64,000 bases of DNA, from positions 1 to 64,000 of the forward strand of contig JAEUIQ010000103.1 of the NCBI GenBank assembly GCA_016794985.1, written 5' to 3'. Within the stretch, counting starts at the first letter, position 1, and every line of letters starts with the position of its first letter. Source of the stretch: Planctomycetaceae bacterium (GTDB lineage: Bacteria > Planctomycetota > Planctomycetia > Pirellulales > Pirellulaceae). The notes beneath the pieces were generated by a model, which was not told the DNA's origin, made no database searches, and worked only from the letters and a program-made list of their open reading frames with translations. Positions 34,522 to 43,752 of this stretch are shown here, in pieces. The translations under genes were made by a program, and so were the position numbers.

Positions 34522-35556
34522 ATGACATCAGCAAACGTGGTTTGGTTCGTGAGTTCATCTCGCACTTTGGCGTTCGCTTCGGTAATGCTTTTGGGCGTCG
34601 CCATCATGTCAGGCTGTGGCGGAAATGACACCGGCAGTGGTGGAGCCAGCAACAAGCGAGTCTTTGTCAGTGTGGGAACGGCACCGGCTGGGGCGGCGTT
34701 TAATCCCGTGGGGAGCGCCATTTGTGAAGTGATCAATGAGAATCGCGGCGAGTTGAATTGGACCGCCAATGCCGAAGCAACGGGCGGTTCGATGGAGAAC
34801 ATTCGCCTACTTTCACAGCAGAAACTTCAATTCGCCATGTCGAACGCTTCCATCACGTACTTTGCGGTGCGTGGCACGGAAGGTTGGGAACAAAAACACG
34901 AGGTTCGTTCGGTCATGACTTTGTTTCCCAACATTGCGATGTTCGTCACATTGGGGAACAGCGAGGTTCAATCGATTGCCGACCTGAAAGGAAAGAAGGT
35001 CTATATCGGTCCCGAGGGCGCCGGCTTTGAATACTTCGTCAAGCCAATCCTCGAAGCACACGGCGTCAAATTGTCAGATCTAGAGGTCCGTTACGGGACA
35101 CAGCTTGAAGCCGCCGAAATGCTGAGTGACGGCACAGTGGCGGCCGCGATGTTGGGTGGTGGATTGCCCAATCCGGCGATAACCCAATTGGCACAAGGCA
35201 ACGCGATTCGCTTTTTACCCTACGACGAAGCGGCCAAACAGAACTTGCTGGAGCAATACCCGTTTTACTCGGCAGTCAACGTGGCGGCCGGAACCTACAA
35301 AGGAATTGATAGCGACTTTGGTGGCATGAGTGTGGGCTGGGCTCATCTGATTGCCGATCAATCACTGGACGAGGAAACGGTCTATCAGTTCACGAAATTG
35401 TTGTGGGAGAATCGCGAGAAAGTGGCCACTCGAAATCGAGCGGCCGCCGCCATCAAACCCGAAACGGCGGCTCAGAGTAACGGTGTCCCTTATCACCCTG
35501 GAGCAGAAAAGTTCTTTCGTGAAATCGGGATCTGGCCGGAGGCGACCGTCAAGTAA
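34522..35556 (+). CDS. TRAP transporter solute receptor, TAXI family
   Basis: 344 residues. The lipoprotein signal ends at Cys32 (IMSGCGG), so it is a lipid-anchored rather than free periplasmic receptor. FVSVGTAPAGAAFNPVGSAI, then WTANAEATGGSMENIRLL, LKGKKVYIGPEGAGFEYFVKPI and ALLGGGLPNPAI-like elements (MLGGGLPNPAI) fit TAXI-type receptors, which bind small carboxylates such as glutamate-like or other substrates. The start was moved to 34522 because the signal peptide starts there. The fused TRAP permease follows at 35747, so the two form one transport system. The substrate cannot be named. Confidence 0.93.
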   Translation: MTSANVVWFVSSSRTLAFASVMLLGVAIMSGCGGNDTGSGGASNKRVFVSVGTAPAGAAFNPVGSAICEVINENRGELNWTANAEATGGSMENIRLLSQQKLQFAMSNASITYFAVRGTEGWEQKHEVRSVMTLFPNIAMFVTLGNSEVQSIADLKGKKVYIGPEGAGFEYFVKPILEAHGVKLSDLEVRYGTQLEAAEMLSDGTVAAAMLGGGLPNPAITQLAQGNAIRFLPYDEAAKQNLLEQYPFYSAVNVAAGTYKGIDSDFGGMSVGWAHLIADQSLDEETVYQFTKLLWENREKVATRNRAAAAIKPETAAQSNGVPYHPGAEKFFREIGIWPEATVK

Positions 35557-35746
35557 CTGGAGTGGCAAGCACGAACGAGGTTCGGCAACGGCCAGATCGT
35601 TCAGTGGTTTCAACTCAAACGCCGTTGAATTGTCGTGTGGGCTTGCCAAGGTGTTCGGCCGCATACGGCGCGTCGACTGACGCGTCTACCAGCGATGTAT
35701 CTCGGGGCATTGCACGAATTGATTTTTGACCGAGAAAGTTAAGAAC

Positions 35747-37963
35747 ATGGGATCTGCCCCAAGCGAAAAGGTGGCTGCTGGCGTTGCTTCATTGGACCAC
35801 CCCGACGCTTTGTCGAATGCCAAGTCGGAACGACCTCGAATTGAGGACTTTCTACGAAGTTGGGGAAGCTTGCTGTTGGTCGCGGCCTTGACTGTTTTTG
35901 TATTGGTCGAGGTCAATTTTTCGCAACTTTCGCCTCTGAAGCAAATCGCCTTGTTCGTGACCGCGGGATTGCTGCTTTGCTTTCTGCAAGTTCCGATCCA
36001 CCCAGCGTTGCGTCATTCGGCGTGGTTTCGCGGCTTGGACTACGTTTTTATGGCGCTGGCCCTTTTTTGCTGCGCCTACATGTTGTTCGAGGGGAACGAC
36101 TTGGGGCAACGGGCCGCGCTGTACACGACAACCGACCAAGCCGTTGGGACAATCGGTCTGCTTTTGATCCTCGAGGCGGCTCGGAGAACCGTGGGCTGGT
36201 CGCTGCCGATTCTCGCCGTTCTTTTCATTGTGTACGCCCATCAAAGCGTCGCGCAACAGTTGCCGGATTGGATGTTTCCACACCGTGGTCAGGATTGGGA
36301 ATCCATTATTGGCCAAACCTACTTGCGAACTCAGGGCGTTTTTGGAACAGCCGCCAGCGTGATGTTTCGATATGTGTTCTTATACGTGGTGTTCGGGGCA
36401 TTGCTGCAATTGAGTGGCGCAACCGAATACATCATCGGGATTGCGGTGCGGATATTCGGCAAGCGTTCGGGTGGCCCTGCCAAGATTGCGGTGATCGCCA
36501 GCGGTGTCATGGGCTCGCTTTCCGGCAGTGCGGTTGCGAACGCCGCAACCACCGGAGCCTTCACGATTCCGCTGATGAAGAATGTTGGCTTCAAACCTCA
36601 CGACGCGGCCGGTGTGGAGGCGGCGGCTTCGTCTGGTGGAGCTTTGATGCCGCCCGTGATGGGGGCGGGCGCTTACATGATGATGGAGATCATCAACCGG
36701 CCCGAACCCGTGCGATACATCGAGATCATGCAGGCCGCTCTGATCCCGGCGATTCTCTACTATTTGTCGATTTTCCTGTTGGTTCATTTCTCTTCCAAGC
36801 GCATCGACGCTGAAAAGGCTGCGGAGGAAGCGGCGAGTTCGGCCAAGAATTCGGTGTCGGCATTGATTGAAGAGCGTGGCAAACACGCGCCTTTGTTTTC
36901 GTTCGCTGGATTGTCATTCTTTAGCTCGTTGACAAGTCTCTTGGTGTTCTTGACGATTGGCTTGTCACCTTACCGAGCAGTCGCGTATTCGGCGGCGATA
37001 GTGGTGGCCATCTTGATGATTGATCCGAATACGAAAGTTCCACTTCGCAGTCGATTTTTTTCGTTGGGATTGTGGGGCAGCAGCACCGCCGCAGCGTTCT
37101 ATTTGGCGCCAGCAGGATTTGTTGGCTCCTGGGGTGATGCCTTGATTCTCGGGTTGGCTTTGATTGCGGTGGTGGGGATTTTCTCGCCGGCGTGGGCGCC
37201 CTTTTTGCACAAGATGTTTCGTGTCACTGCCGAAGGGTCCATTCCTTTGATCGTCGCGGCAGCATCGGTGGGGGTCATCGTCGGCCTGGTTTCGCGAACC
37301 GGTATCGGAACGGCGGTGCCGCAAGCAATCATTCCATTAGCGGCTGACAACCTGTTCTTAGGCTTGGTTGCCATCATGACTTGTTCGTTGGTGCTCGGGA
37401 TGGGCTTGCCATCGGCCGTTTCGTACATGTTATTGGCTACAATCATTGGTCCCGTTTTTGCCGAACCGCAACTGGGAGTGCCAATCTTGGCGGCTCACTT
37501 GTTCATCTTTTATTTCGGCATGATGGCGATGGTGACACCGCCGGTCGCTTTGGCAGCGTATGCAACCGCGTCCATCGCGCAAGCCAGTGTCTTCTGGTCG
37601 AGCATGTCGGCGTTTCGTTATTCATTAGTCGGTTTCACGTTGCCATTCATGTTTGTTTACCGGCCGGCGCTCCTGTTGATGAACGAGACGGGTGGGCCGC
37701 CGGTCTGGAGTGAAGTGGTTGTAGCAATTGTAGCGGCAGTGCTTGGCATCGTGGCTTTGTCGTCCGCGATGTCCGGTTTCTTGCTTTATCGCTTGACCAT
37801 CCCGATGCGCGTGCTATTGTTCCTAGCCGCATCCTCGGCGCTATTTCCGGATCAGTTTAATTTGCTGGGCAAGCACCTCCAGCTATTCGATCTGATTGGC
37901 GGCGTTTTGCTGGCGACCGCCGTCGTGTGGAATTGGCGCTCGGGGCAAGCGAATCTGCCTTAG
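35747..37963 (+). CDS. TRAP transporter fused permease (4TM/12TM)
   Basis: 738 residues of inner-membrane protein with many hydrophobic segments, a fusion of the small (DctQ-like) and large (DctM-like) TRAP permeases. The DctM part has VMGSLSGSAVANAATTGAFTIPLMKNVGFKP, then EAAASSGGALMPPVMGAGAYMM and GMGLPSAVSYMLLA, which are signature regions of TAXI-associated fused permeases. It uses an ion gradient to import substrate handed over by the receptor 190 bases upstream. ATG 35747 is preferred to TTG 35726 because GAGAAAG lies nearer it. Confidence 0.95.
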   Translation: MGSAPSEKVAAGVASLDHPDALSNAKSERPRIEDFLRSWGSLLLVAALTVFVLVEVNFSQLSPLKQIALFVTAGLLLCFLQVPIHPALRHSAWFRGLDYVFMALALFCCAYMLFEGNDLGQRAALYTTTDQAVGTIGLLLILEAARRTVGWSLPILAVLFIVYAHQSVAQQLPDWMFPHRGQDWESIIGQTYLRTQGVFGTAASVMFRYVFLYVVFGALLQLSGATEYIIGIAVRIFGKRSGGPAKIAVIASGVMGSLSGSAVANAATTGAFTIPLMKNVGFKPHDAAGVEAAASSGGALMPPVMGAGAYMMMEIINRPEPVRYIEIMQAALIPAILYYLSIFLLVHFSSKRIDAEKAAEEAASSAKNSVSALIEERGKHAPLFSFAGLSFFSSLTSLLVFLTIGLSPYRAVAYSAAIVVAILMIDPNTKVPLRSRFFSLGLWGSSTAAAFYLAPAGFVGSWGDALILGLALIAVVGIFSPAWAPFLHKMFRVTAEGSIPLIVAAASVGVIVGLVSRTGIGTAVPQAIIPLAADNLFLGLVAIMTCSLVLGMGLPSAVSYMLLATIIGPVFAEPQLGVPILAAHLFIFYFGMMAMVTPPVALAAYATASIAQASVFWSSMSAFRYSLVGFTLPFMFVYRPALLLMNETGGPPVWSEVVVAIVAAVLGIVALSSAMSGFLLYRLTIPMRVLLFLAASSALFPDQFNLLGKHLQLFDLIGGVLLATAVVWNWRSGQANLP

Positions 37964-38127
37964 GCTTTTGTCGGTGACCGATTCTTAGGTCCCTGGCGTA
38001 AGGCTAGGACGCTGGCGGTATCGTGTGTGGTCAATCAAGACCAACGGCTGCCTGGTGATTGGCGTCGTCCATTGGGGACGTGAATTGCCGGGATCCTGAT
38101 CTGCCTCCGCCATTCGAGATCTCTACA

Positions 38128-39357
38128 ATGTCTGTGCCGGCCAAATGTTTACATCTGATTAATGGAGAACATTACTCGGGCGCCGAGCGAGTCCAAGACT
38201 TGTTGGCGATCTCGTTGCCCAAGTTTGGATACGAAGTTGAATTTGCCAGCCTCAAGCTTGGCAAGTTTTCGGCCAATCGTCGTTCGAGTGTGCCATTGCA
38301 TGAATTTCCGATGCGGGGGCGTGTTGACTTCTCGACAGTATCCAAGATTGCGACCACGGTTCGTGACCGTGGTTATCATCTCCTGCATGCACACACGCCG
38401 CGCAGTCTGATGGTCGCAGCGCAAGTGGCCCAGAAGACACGTGTGCCGCTTGTTTATCATGTTCATAGTCCCGTTGGTCGAGACTCGACTCGTTGGTTTC
38501 AGAATCAATTGAATTTATGGATCGAAAAATTGGCATTGCGTCGCGTGGCCAAGATGATTGCGGTATCGGACAACATTGCCCAATACATGGCAGGTCTGGG
38601 GTACGGGGAGGATCGTGTAACCGTCGTTCCCAACGGTGTTCCCGTCATTTCTGACGAGTCGAACCTCGCTTTGGCTGCGAGCGAAGTCTTTCGGTCTCCA
38701 TGGCAATGGACACTCGGAACGGTGGCGTTGTTTCGTCCACGAAAAGGCACCGAGGTATTATTGGAAGCACTGGCGCGCTTGAAGTCCGAGGGCCTTGATG
38801 TCGGAGTATTGGCTGTTGGTGGGTTTGAAACCGCAGAGTATGAACAAAGCTTAAGAGCCAAAGTGGAACAGCTAAAAATCAACGACCGAGTGCATTGGAC
38901 TGGGTTTACACAACAAGTGAACGCTTACTTTCCCAAAATGGATTTGTTTGTCCTCCCCAGTTTGTTTGGCGAAGGCCTGCCGATGGTTATCTTGGAAGCC
39001 ATGGCTTTGGGAAAACCGGTTATTGCTTCGCGAGTGGAAGGGATTTCGCAAGCTCTACGTGATGGGGTGGATGGCAAAATCGTTCAACCGGGTTGCAGTC
39101 GTGAACTAGCCATCGGGTTGCAAGAGATGTTGCAATCACAATCTAGCCTGAAAGCGATGGGGCAAGCCGCGCAGCAACGACAGCGGGCCCATTTCAGCGA
39201 CTTGAGCATGTGCCAAGGCACAGCTAAGGTCTACGACCAAATCTTAGGACGAATTGCTTTTCACTCGCCCGTCCCCGCGATACCCGAAGCAACGGCGGCA
39301 CCTTGGCCTGCATTGCAGACACCCGCGGGCAGTGCTGATTTCCCACAAACCGTTTAA
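38128..39357 (+). CDS. Glycosyltransferase family 4
   Basis: 409 residues, GT-B fold. The N-terminal domain begins LHLINGEHYSGAERV (acceptor side); the C-terminal domain has TVALFRPRKGTEVLLEAL, RVHWTGF and the nucleotide-sugar site LPSLFGEGLPMVILEAMALGKPVIAS with the E-x7-E pair. It is likely a retaining transferase in cell-surface polysaccharide or O-antigen-like synthesis, working at the cytoplasmic face. The start at 38128 removes an unsupported 23-residue leader. It stands alone: the next gene is convergent. Donor and acceptor are unknown. Confidence 0.9.
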   Translation: MSVPAKCLHLINGEHYSGAERVQDLLAISLPKFGYEVEFASLKLGKFSANRRSSVPLHEFPMRGRVDFSTVSKIATTVRDRGYHLLHAHTPRSLMVAAQVAQKTRVPLVYHVHSPVGRDSTRWFQNQLNLWIEKLALRRVAKMIAVSDNIAQYMAGLGYGEDRVTVVPNGVPVISDESNLALAASEVFRSPWQWTLGTVALFRPRKGTEVLLEALARLKSEGLDVGVLAVGGFETAEYEQSLRAKVEQLKINDRVHWTGFTQQVNAYFPKMDLFVLPSLFGEGLPMVILEAMALGKPVIASRVEGISQALRDGVDGKIVQPGCSRELAIGLQEMLQSQSSLKAMGQAAQQRQRAHFSDLSMCQGTAKVYDQILGRIAFHSPVPAIPEATAAPWPALQTPAGSADFPQTV

Positions 39358-39412
39358 GCGTGTTCCTAATCGCCCCGTCACGGAGAGCTGAATTTTCAAG
39401 TCGGTGCGTCGC

Positions 39413-40426
39413 TTAGGACACGGTCCAAGTGTCGCCCGAGTTGAAGATCGCGCTCAAATCGCCCTTGGACTTGGCTTTGGCCTGTTGAACTTGTTGATGA
39501 ACTTGTTCTTCGTAACATGGCCGACTGACTTGGCGGAAAACACCAATCGGCACTGGCAGATCGGGATTCGAGAATCTCGCCAACAAGTTGGCGATATGTG
39601 GTTCCGGTGCCGATTGATCATGCACCAACAAGTGTTGTTCATTGACAGCACCGCCCAGGACCACGCTTTGTGGGGTGAGGCCCTGCAGACGCACGCCTTT
39701 ATCGTTGTTCTTGCCGTAGACCATTGGTTTGCCGTGGTGCAGAACCAATAAGTTGTCGTCCTTCACATCCTTGTCGGTCAAGTGTTCCCAAGCCCCGTCG
39801 TTAAAGACGTTGCAGTTTTGCAAGACCTCGACAAAGCTGGTGCCACGATGCTGCGTTGCTTGGTACAACGTCTCTCCCAAGTGTTTGGTGTTGAAGTCAA
39901 TACTTCGGGCGACGAAAGTGGCGTCCGCTCCCAAGACTACGGACAGTGGGTTGAGTGGGTAATCCAGTGATCCACCGGGCGTGCTCTTTGTCACATGCCC
40001 CTGCAACGAGGTCGGCGAATACTGCCCTTTGGTTAATCCGTAAATGCGGTTGTTGAACAAGATGATGTTCAGGTCGACGTTGCGACGAATCAAGTGCAAC
40101 AGGTGATTGCCGCCGATGCTCAGAGAATCGCCGTCGCCGGTGATGACAAATACCGTTAGATCGGGGTTGGCGATTTTCAGGCCCGTCGCGACCGCGGGAG
40201 CTCGGCCGTGGATCGTGTGCATGCCATACGTGTTCATGTAGTATGGAAAGCGACTGCTGCAACCGATCCCCGACACAAACACGATCTTATGTGGAGGGAT
40301 TCCGACATCGGGCAGAATCTTTTTCATTTGGGCGAGGATCGAATAATCACCACATCCAGGGCACCAACGGACATCTTGATCACTGCCGAAATCACCGGCT
40401 TTCAGAACGGGTAGTGCGGTGTTCAT
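39413..40426 (-). CDS. korB: 2-oxoacid:ferredoxin oxidoreductase, beta subunit
   Basis: 337 residues. Contains the thiamine-diphosphate-binding motif GDGDSLSIGGNHLLHLIRRN followed by NIILFNN, and the N-terminal CPGCGDYSIL that contributes to [4Fe-4S] binding. It pairs with the alpha subunit upstream to convert a 2-oxoacid such as 2-oxoglutarate plus CoA to acyl-CoA and CO2 with ferredoxin as acceptor. The 2-oxoglutarate preference is inferred from resemblance to KorB; other 2-oxoacids are possible. CAGGAAA lies about eight bases before the ATG. No delta (ferredoxin-like) subunit gene is present. Confidence 0.92.
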   Translation of the reverse strand: MNTALPVLKAGDFGSDQDVRWCPGCGDYSILAQMKKILPDVGIPPHKIVFVSGIGCSSRFPYYMNTYGMHTIHGRAPAVATGLKIANPDLTVFVITGDGDSLSIGGNHLLHLIRRNVDLNIILFNNRIYGLTKGQYSPTSLQGHVTKSTPGGSLDYPLNPLSVVLGADATFVARSIDFNTKHLGETLYQATQHRGTSFVEVLQNCNVFNDGAWEHLTDKDVKDDNLLVLHHGKPMVYGKNNDKGVRLQGLTPQSVVLGGAVNEQHLLVHDQSAPEPHIANLLARFSNPDLPVPIGVFRQVSRPCYEEQVHQQVQQAKAKSKGDLSAIFNSGDTWTVS

Positions 40427-40538
40427 ATTTATAGTTTCCTGAGGATTTGATTTTTAGCGTGCGGCTCGATCTTGCGAGCTGAACGAGGGAAGATGGCAAG
40501 CGGCGTGCTCGCACCGTTTGGTATTCGGCCAGCTGTCG

Positions 40539-42425
40539 TCACTCGCTGGTCGCAATTTGCGAGTCGCACTTCAAGGCAATCGCTTGAATTTTTGCGACCA
40601 ACTCGCCAACCGAAAAAGGTTTGCCTTCGACCTTGTTGATGCCTTCGGCCGAAATCGACAATTGGCCTTGAATCAACTGTCGAAGCTGTCCGGTGTTCAA
40701 TTCAGGGATGACAATCTTCTCGAATCCTGCCAGCATTGCCTTGAGTTCAGCTGGCAACGGGTTGACCCAGCGAAGATGTAAATGGGAAACCGAATGGCCC
40801 AACGCCTGCAACTGGGTCACCGCGGTGCGGCAGGCACCAAATGTTCCGCCCCAACTGACGACCAAAACATCGCCTGAACGCTGACCGAAAATCACCGGTG
40901 GCTCGACCAAGTCGTTGACATTACGAACTTTTTGAGCACGAGTGTTGACCATGTGTTGGTGATTGGCCGCATCGTAGCTGACGTTGCCGGTGCGGTCTTC
41001 TTTTTCAAGCCCACCGATCCGGTGCATGAGGCCCTCGGTTCCTGGAATCGCCCAGGGTCGAGCCAACAGGTTGTCACGCTCGTAGGGCAGGAACTTTGAA
41101 TCCTGCGTTTCGGTTGGATGGTGGATGGCAATCGGTCGCATCGTTTGAACGTCGGGAATCTTCCAGGGTTCGGAGCCGTTGGCAATGTATCCGTCCGTTA
41201 GGATCATGACCGGCGTCATCAGTCGGGTGGCAACCCGCCACGCTTCAATGGCCGCATCATAACAATCTGCCGGGCTGGCTGCGGCAATCACTGGCATCGG
41301 GCATTCGCCATGACGGCCGTGAATGGCCATCAGAAGGTCGGCTTGTTCCGTCTTCGTCGGCAAGCCTGTGCTGGGCCCGCCTCGTTGCACGTCAATGATC
41401 AGCATGGGAAGTTCCATCATCACCCCCAGACTCATGCCTTCACCTTTAAGCAGGATTCCAGGGCCGCTGCTGGTTGTGACGCCCATCTGCCCTGCGAAAG
41501 CAACCCCGATCACGGAACACACGGCAGCGATTTCATCTTCGGCTTGAAACGTCAGGACATCGAGATGTTTGAAGCGGCTGAGCTCGTGCAAGATGTCACT
41601 GGCAGGAGTGATCGGGTACGTACCCAAGAACAGCTTCTTGCCGCTGAGCTTGGCGGCCGTCATCAATCCGTAGGCCAAGGCCTGGTTGCCAATCACGCTG
41701 CGATAAGTTCCCCCCGGCAAGGTCGCGGGCGGCACTTGGTAAGTCGTCGGAAAGGCCTCGGTTGTTTCGCCGAAGTTCCAGCCAGCCATCAAGGCCAAGC
41801 GATTGGCCGTCGCGACATCTGTCTTCCCAGCGAATTTCTTTTCGATAAATCGCAAGGTCGGCGTTAGATCGCGGCCATACAGCCAGAAGACCAATCCCAT
41901 TGCAAAGAAATTCTTGCAACGATCCGCTTCCTTCACACTGATTTTCGTTTCCGCCACAGCGTCGCGAGTCAGCTGCGTCATCTTGACCCGGATCAAGCGA
42001 TAGCCATCCGTCGTTCCATCTTCCAACGGGTTCTTGGCGAGTTTGGCCAGTTTCAGGTCTTTGTCTTCGAAGCTGTCCTCGTTGACGATCAGCAGCCCGT
42101 TCGGCTTGAGATCGCGCAAGTTCGTAACCAGTGCTGCGGGGTTCATGCAGATGAGAGCATCGAGTCCATCGCCCGGCGTAAAAATTTCTTCGCTCGAAAA
42201 ATGGACTTGGAAACCGCTGACACCCGCTCGAGTTCCCCGCGGAGCGCGAATCTCGGCCGGAAAATCCGGGAAAGTGGCAATGTCGTTACCGGCCAATGCT
42301 GACGTGTTTGTCAACTGCATGCCGGATAGCTGCATGCCGTCTCCTGAATCACCAACCAATCGAACCGTTGCACCTTTTAGTTCCTGAACCGGCTTGGAGG
42401 ATTCTCCGAGTTCTGTCTGCAGCAT
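40539..42425 (-). CDS. korA: 2-oxoacid:ferredoxin oxidoreductase, gamma-alpha fused subunit
   Basis: 628 residues. The first ~190 residues are the gamma-type domain (VRLVGDSGDGMQLSG, then DFPAEIRAPRGT), and the rest is the alpha-type thiamine-binding domain (FLGTYPITPASDILHEL, FQAEDEIAAVCSVIGVA, TTSSGPGI, VQRGGPSTGLPTK). The gamma-alpha fusion is the usual layout of KorA-type enzymes. The start at 42425 (MLQTELGESS) replaces an upstream frame with no family character. korB follows 112 bases later on the same strand. ndk is divergent, leaving 205 bases that should hold both promoters. Confidence 0.93.
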   Translation of the reverse strand: MLQTELGESSKPVQELKGATVRLVGDSGDGMQLSGMQLTNTSALAGNDIATFPDFPAEIRAPRGTRAGVSGFQVHFSSEEIFTPGDGLDALICMNPAALVTNLRDLKPNGLLIVNEDSFEDKDLKLAKLAKNPLEDGTTDGYRLIRVKMTQLTRDAVAETKISVKEADRCKNFFAMGLVFWLYGRDLTPTLRFIEKKFAGKTDVATANRLALMAGWNFGETTEAFPTTYQVPPATLPGGTYRSVIGNQALAYGLMTAAKLSGKKLFLGTYPITPASDILHELSRFKHLDVLTFQAEDEIAAVCSVIGVAFAGQMGVTTSSGPGILLKGEGMSLGVMMELPMLIIDVQRGGPSTGLPTKTEQADLLMAIHGRHGECPMPVIAAASPADCYDAAIEAWRVATRLMTPVMILTDGYIANGSEPWKIPDVQTMRPIAIHHPTETQDSKFLPYERDNLLARPWAIPGTEGLMHRIGGLEKEDRTGNVSYDAANHQHMVNTRAQKVRNVNDLVEPPVIFGQRSGDVLVVSWGGTFGACRTAVTQLQALGHSVSHLHLRWVNPLPAELKAMLAGFEKIVIPELNTGQLRQLIQGQLSISAEGINKVEGKPFSVGELVAKIQAIALKCDSQIATSE

Positions 42426-42630
42426 TGCGGCAAAACGCCTAATTAATACGGGGGCTGTGGGCGAGTTTCCTGGGCTACCACGTTCGAGCCGCAGGAGCCC
42501 TCCATTTTGCCACTTCTTCGCCGTTTGCGAAAGATCGGTCCGCTTGGTAAACTCCGCTTTCCCGAGGGTTCGGCCCACAGTGGGTCGGTTCCCGGACTTC
42601 CGTTACTGAGATAGAAAGCGAGACCACGCC

Positions 42631-43089
42631 ATGGAACGTACCCTGATTCTGCTGAAGCCCGATTGTGTCGAACGAAGACTTTGCGGCAAGATTATTAGTC
42701 GATTCGAGGACAAGGGACTCAATATCGTTGCACTAAAGATGTTGCGGGTCACCCCCGAATTGTCCAAGCAGCATTACGCTGAGCATGTCTCGAAACCGTT
42801 CTATCCTGGACTCGAAGCTTTCATCACGGCGTCGCCTGTGGTGGCAATGGTATTGGAAGGCTTGGAAGCCATTCGAGTCGTCCGTGAGATGTTGGGCGCC
42901 ACGAGCGGCTTAAAAGCCGCCCCTGGAACAATCCGCGGCGATTACAGCAGTAGTCGTCAGATGAACTTGGTTCATGCCTCGGATGGGCCGGACGCTGCCG
43001 CTCGCGAAATCTCGCTTTATTTCAAGTCGACCGAACTTTGCCCCTATTCGCCATGCCTGACACCATGGCTGAAGGCTGGGGACGAATAG
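42631..43089 (+). CDS. ndk: Nucleoside diphosphate kinase
   Basis: 152 residues, cytoplasmic. Transfers the gamma phosphate between nucleoside tri- and diphosphates through a phospho-histidine. TLILLKPDCV at the N-terminus and the active-site segment MNLVHASD, with His115, are diagnostic, together with GKIISRFEDKGL and VVAMVLEGLEAI. Length is normal for the family. A purine-rich stretch (GAGATAGAAAGCGAG) lies about ten bases before the ATG. It stands alone, with a long gap downstream. Confidence 0.97.
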   Translation: MERTLILLKPDCVERRLCGKIISRFEDKGLNIVALKMLRVTPELSKQHYAEHVSKPFYPGLEAFITASPVVAMVLEGLEAIRVVREMLGATSGLKAAPGTIRGDYSSSRQMNLVHASDGPDAAAREISLYFKSTELCPYSPCLTPWLKAGDE

Positions 43090-43752
43090 TTCCGCCCTCA
43101 GCGTGCGGGCCCTTGAACGCAGGAGTAACTCAATCGTTGGCGCCCGTCTGCTCCAAGGATTGTCCGTCCAGTGACTAAAGAGCTCCGTGTGCCGCCCGCT
43201 AATCCTCCGAGAAGTTACTGATGGGTGGGGACGGCACTTCGGTTGTTCGCGAGATCGTTGGACATCAAACGGCATTGGGATCAACTTCAGCGAACCTGTT
43301 GCGGGGGCTGGGCCGTTTTTTGCTCACGCCCGCTGTTTGGCTGCCGTGTCGCGTTCGAAGTTTGTTTTCGTTGACGCCGACGTTGCTTGCGAAGCAATGG
43401 CAGAAAAGCGTCCTTAGATGCTTGTCGCGGGGGGTGATTTTTATTTAGAAAATCGCCCCTTTTCTGTTTAAGAATTTCAGTTATCGTTGTCAAAAATCGC
43501 CTCGCTTTAGATGGCTGGGAAGCCGCATGGCGATGGTGTTTCAAGGGTCGGAAAGCTGGGGCTGGTTTCCAGGTCGTGTTGAGCGGGAGTGGTATCGCGC
43601 GACAACAGTGACGGGTTAACCCGTGATCGTGAGCTGTCGAGTGAAGTCGGCTACGGATGGCTGACGTTGCAGACAGAACATGGCCCACAGCGTCAGTGTT
43701 GGCCATGCTGGTGTGAATGGTGTTGTTTCCCGTTTCATTGTAAGGACCGAAG
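43090..43752. other. Intergenic region upstream of glutamine synthetase
   Basis: 663 bases between ndk and glutamine synthetase. I see no supported gene. A perfect palindrome lies at 43611-43624 and may be a regulatory site of the downstream gene. I looked for a sigma-54 type -24/-12 element (TGGC-N8-TGC) and found none convincing. Confidence 0.45.
43611..43624. promoter_or_regulatory. 14-bp perfect palindrome upstream of glutamine synthetase
   Basis: ACGGGTTAACCCGT is an exact 14-base palindrome, 129 bases before the ATG of glutamine synthetase. Its position suits an operator for nitrogen regulation, but no known regulator site was matched, and its role is inference. Confidence 0.35.

Noticed and set aside
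42426..42578. Longer KorA start at 42578
   Set aside because: The extra 51 residues have no family resemblance and no supporting ribosome binding site.
43090..43752. Riboswitch or sigma-54 promoter before glutamine synthetase
   Set aside because: No -24/-12 pair and no known aptamer consensus could be recognised by eye; only a palindrome was kept.
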